Below are positions 62,969-64,000 of a DNA stretch of 64,000 nt, in pieces (within the stretch, counting starts at the first letter, position 1; every line of letters begins with the position of its first letter). The notes under the pieces are model-generated. The model saw only the letters and a list, made by a program, of their open reading frames with translations, did not search any database and was not told the origin of the DNA. The translations under genes were made by a program, and so were the position numbers. The stretch is from PRDV01 sp963710865. Lineage in GTDB: Bacteria > Babelota > Babeliae > Babelales > Babelaceae. Location: the NCBI GenBank assembly GCA_963710865.1, contig CAVQBR010000002.1:558001-622000 (forward strand). Reading direction: 5' to 3'.

Positions 62969-64000
62969 TCAACGGTCAGCTACACGCCCAACACGTACCA
63001 AGATACAGCGCTCAGCATTCAGATAACGCTTAGCAACAGCCTGCATTTCTTGCTTTGTCATTTTAAGAATAGTCTGTGCTCGCGTATCATAATAATCAGC
63101 AGGCAACTCAAATCTATCTTTAAACAGGAGCGTAGCCGCTGTATGATAATTCGACTGAAAGTTATCAACAAGCCCATTGATAATAAGCTGTTGCGCGGTA
63201 CTAAACTCATCATCAAACACTTCATCCGCAGCTGTTGAAATTACTCGTTCTATCGCCTTTTCAGCCTCTTCAAGCCGGTCATTCGATACGAGCGTTTTTA
63301 TGAGAATCAGTCCTGGTTGCTCATCAACTCGTGAGACAATTGAGCCTCCAATCGTATAAAAGAGACCAGATTGTTCCCGCAGATCGAAGAGCCGAGATGC
63401 CATCGAACCGAGAGCGCCACCTGAGAAAATCTGATCGAATAAGAGCAGTGCATCGAAATCAGGAGACATGCGAGTCGTCGATAGCCCTGCATAACAGAGT
63501 ACGGTCTGATCACGCATAATAGAATAGACAATTTCTCGCTTTTCTACGGGCGTAATAGGCGGATAGGAAAGCGGTGACACTGCTGGACCCTGCCATGAAG
63601 CAAGCATATGCTCAAAAATCTTTTTTAACTCATAGCGCTCAATATCACCAACAATCGCTAACCGAGCACCACGGGGACTGAAATAGTTCGTATAAAATTC
63701 AACAAGATCTTCACGGCCAATAGCCTTTATGCCTTCAGGTGTACCGAGTACCGGCTTACTATAGGGATGATGTTTATACACCTCTTGACGAGCGAGCTGT
63801 ACCGCAAATTGCATCGGCGTATCCCAAAACTCTTGCAATTCAGCCAAAATCTGCGCCCGCACCTTTTCAATCGAGCGAGGATCAAAGAGAGCATGTACCA
63901 GAATCTCCTGAAGCAATTCAAGCCCTTTTGCTAAGTCGCTTGCAAGCAGACTTAAAGTAATCATACCGGAAGTTGTTTCGATAGACATACCATATGATTC
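62969..64000 (-). CDS. M16 family zinc peptidase, C-terminal part (runs off the window)
   Basis: The frame is open to the end of the window (ESYG precedes the first visible Met), so the gene is partial. The visible 343 residues show the middle and C-terminal parts of an insulinase/mitochondrial-processing-peptidase-like protein: TLSLLASDLAKGLELL, HHPYSKPVLGTPEGI, SPRGARLAIVGDI, then the second domain with GGALGSMASRLFDLREQSGLFYTI. That last stretch contains the conserved Arg/Tyr pair used in substrate binding. The zinc motif HxxEH should lie upstream, outside the window. These enzymes degrade small peptides, usually in the periplasm. The stop lies 44 bases before the glycosylase start. Confidence 0.9.
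   Translation of the reverse strand, partial: ESYGMSIETTSGMITLSLLASDLAKGLELLQEILVHALFDPRSIEKVRAQILAELQEFWDTPMQFAVQLARQEVYKHHPYSKPVLGTPEGIKAIGREDLVEFYTNYFSPRGARLAIVGDIERYELKKIFEHMLASWQGPAVSPLSYPPITPVEKREIVYSIMRDQTVLCYAGLSTTRMSPDFDALLLFDQIFSGGALGSMASRLFDLREQSGLFYTIGGSIVSRVDEQPGLILIKTLVSNDRLEEAEKAIERVISTAADEVFDDEFSTAQQLIINGLVDNFQSNYHTAATLLFKDRFELPADYYDTRAQTILKMTKQEMQAVAKRYLNAERCILVRVGRVADR

Noticed and set aside
1..64000. tRNA or rRNA genes
   Set aside because: I noticed no cloverleaf-like or rRNA-like stretch while reading. A tRNAscan or Infernal run would be decisive, since single tRNAs are easy to miss by eye.

Overview
The window looks like a chromosome segment of a host-dependent bacterium, most likely a member of Candidatus Dependentiae (TM6, Babeliales). 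No rRNA or other marker gene is present, so this placement is inference. It rests on six intact secreted ankyrin-repeat proteins, two secreted papain-like cysteine peptidases, an AAA ATPase resembling mitochondrial ATAD3, and a hybrid type II secretion/type IV pilus apparatus, all mixed with sparse housekeeping genes (clpB, tpiA, secG, eno, uvrC). Promoters are ordinary sigma70 type (TTGACA-16/17-TATAAT) and many genes start with GTG or TTG.

Layout. 1-7.1 kb: an ATAD3-like AAA ATPase; a minus-strand group of M23 peptidase, PilO-like and PilP-like genes; a short UvrC without its C-terminal helix-hairpin-helix region; a secreted esterase; a HigBA-type toxin-antitoxin pair. 7.4-16.2 kb: clpB, a secreted membrane-anchored cysteine peptidase and a giant ankyrin protein. 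16.3-19.5 kb: tpiA-secG-mlaE-mlaF plus a small secreted protein. 19.5-28 kb: a DUF4143-type ATPase preceded by a regular array of 16-bp repeats, two ankyrin proteins, a second decayed copy of the array, and an ATPase with a C-terminal nuclease-like motif. 28.5-40.8 kb: moxR followed by a tightly packed secretion operon (GspC-like, secretin, PilM/PilN fusion, PilO-like, and two more secretins). 40.9-48.6 kb: a region shaped by duplication and IS decay, with two paralogous ankyrin genes, transposase fragments, a secreted beta-helix protein, and a duplicated block carrying the 3' ends of an ankyrin gene and of eno. 48.6-57 kb: an NlpC/P60 protein, the second cysteine peptidase, an aminotransferase lacking a canonical start codon, and another ankyrin protein. 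57.3-64 kb: a decayed third copy of the DUF4143 ATPase plus array, tspO divergent from a photolyase, an M50 peptidase, a coiled-coil protein, a DUF1622 protein, a MutY-like glycosylase without Fe-S ligands, and the C-terminal part of an M16 peptidase.

How the genes may work together: most accessory proteins carry signal peptides and eukaryote-like domains (ankyrin, papain-like peptidase). The GspC/secretin/PilMNO machine is a plausible exit route for them. The best candidate for an undescribed system is the recurrent module of an AAA/DUF4143 ATPase whose start codon is immediately preceded by an array of TTGGTCAAAATTCCAA-type repeats with a 32-33 bp period. It is seen at three loci, one intact and two decayed.
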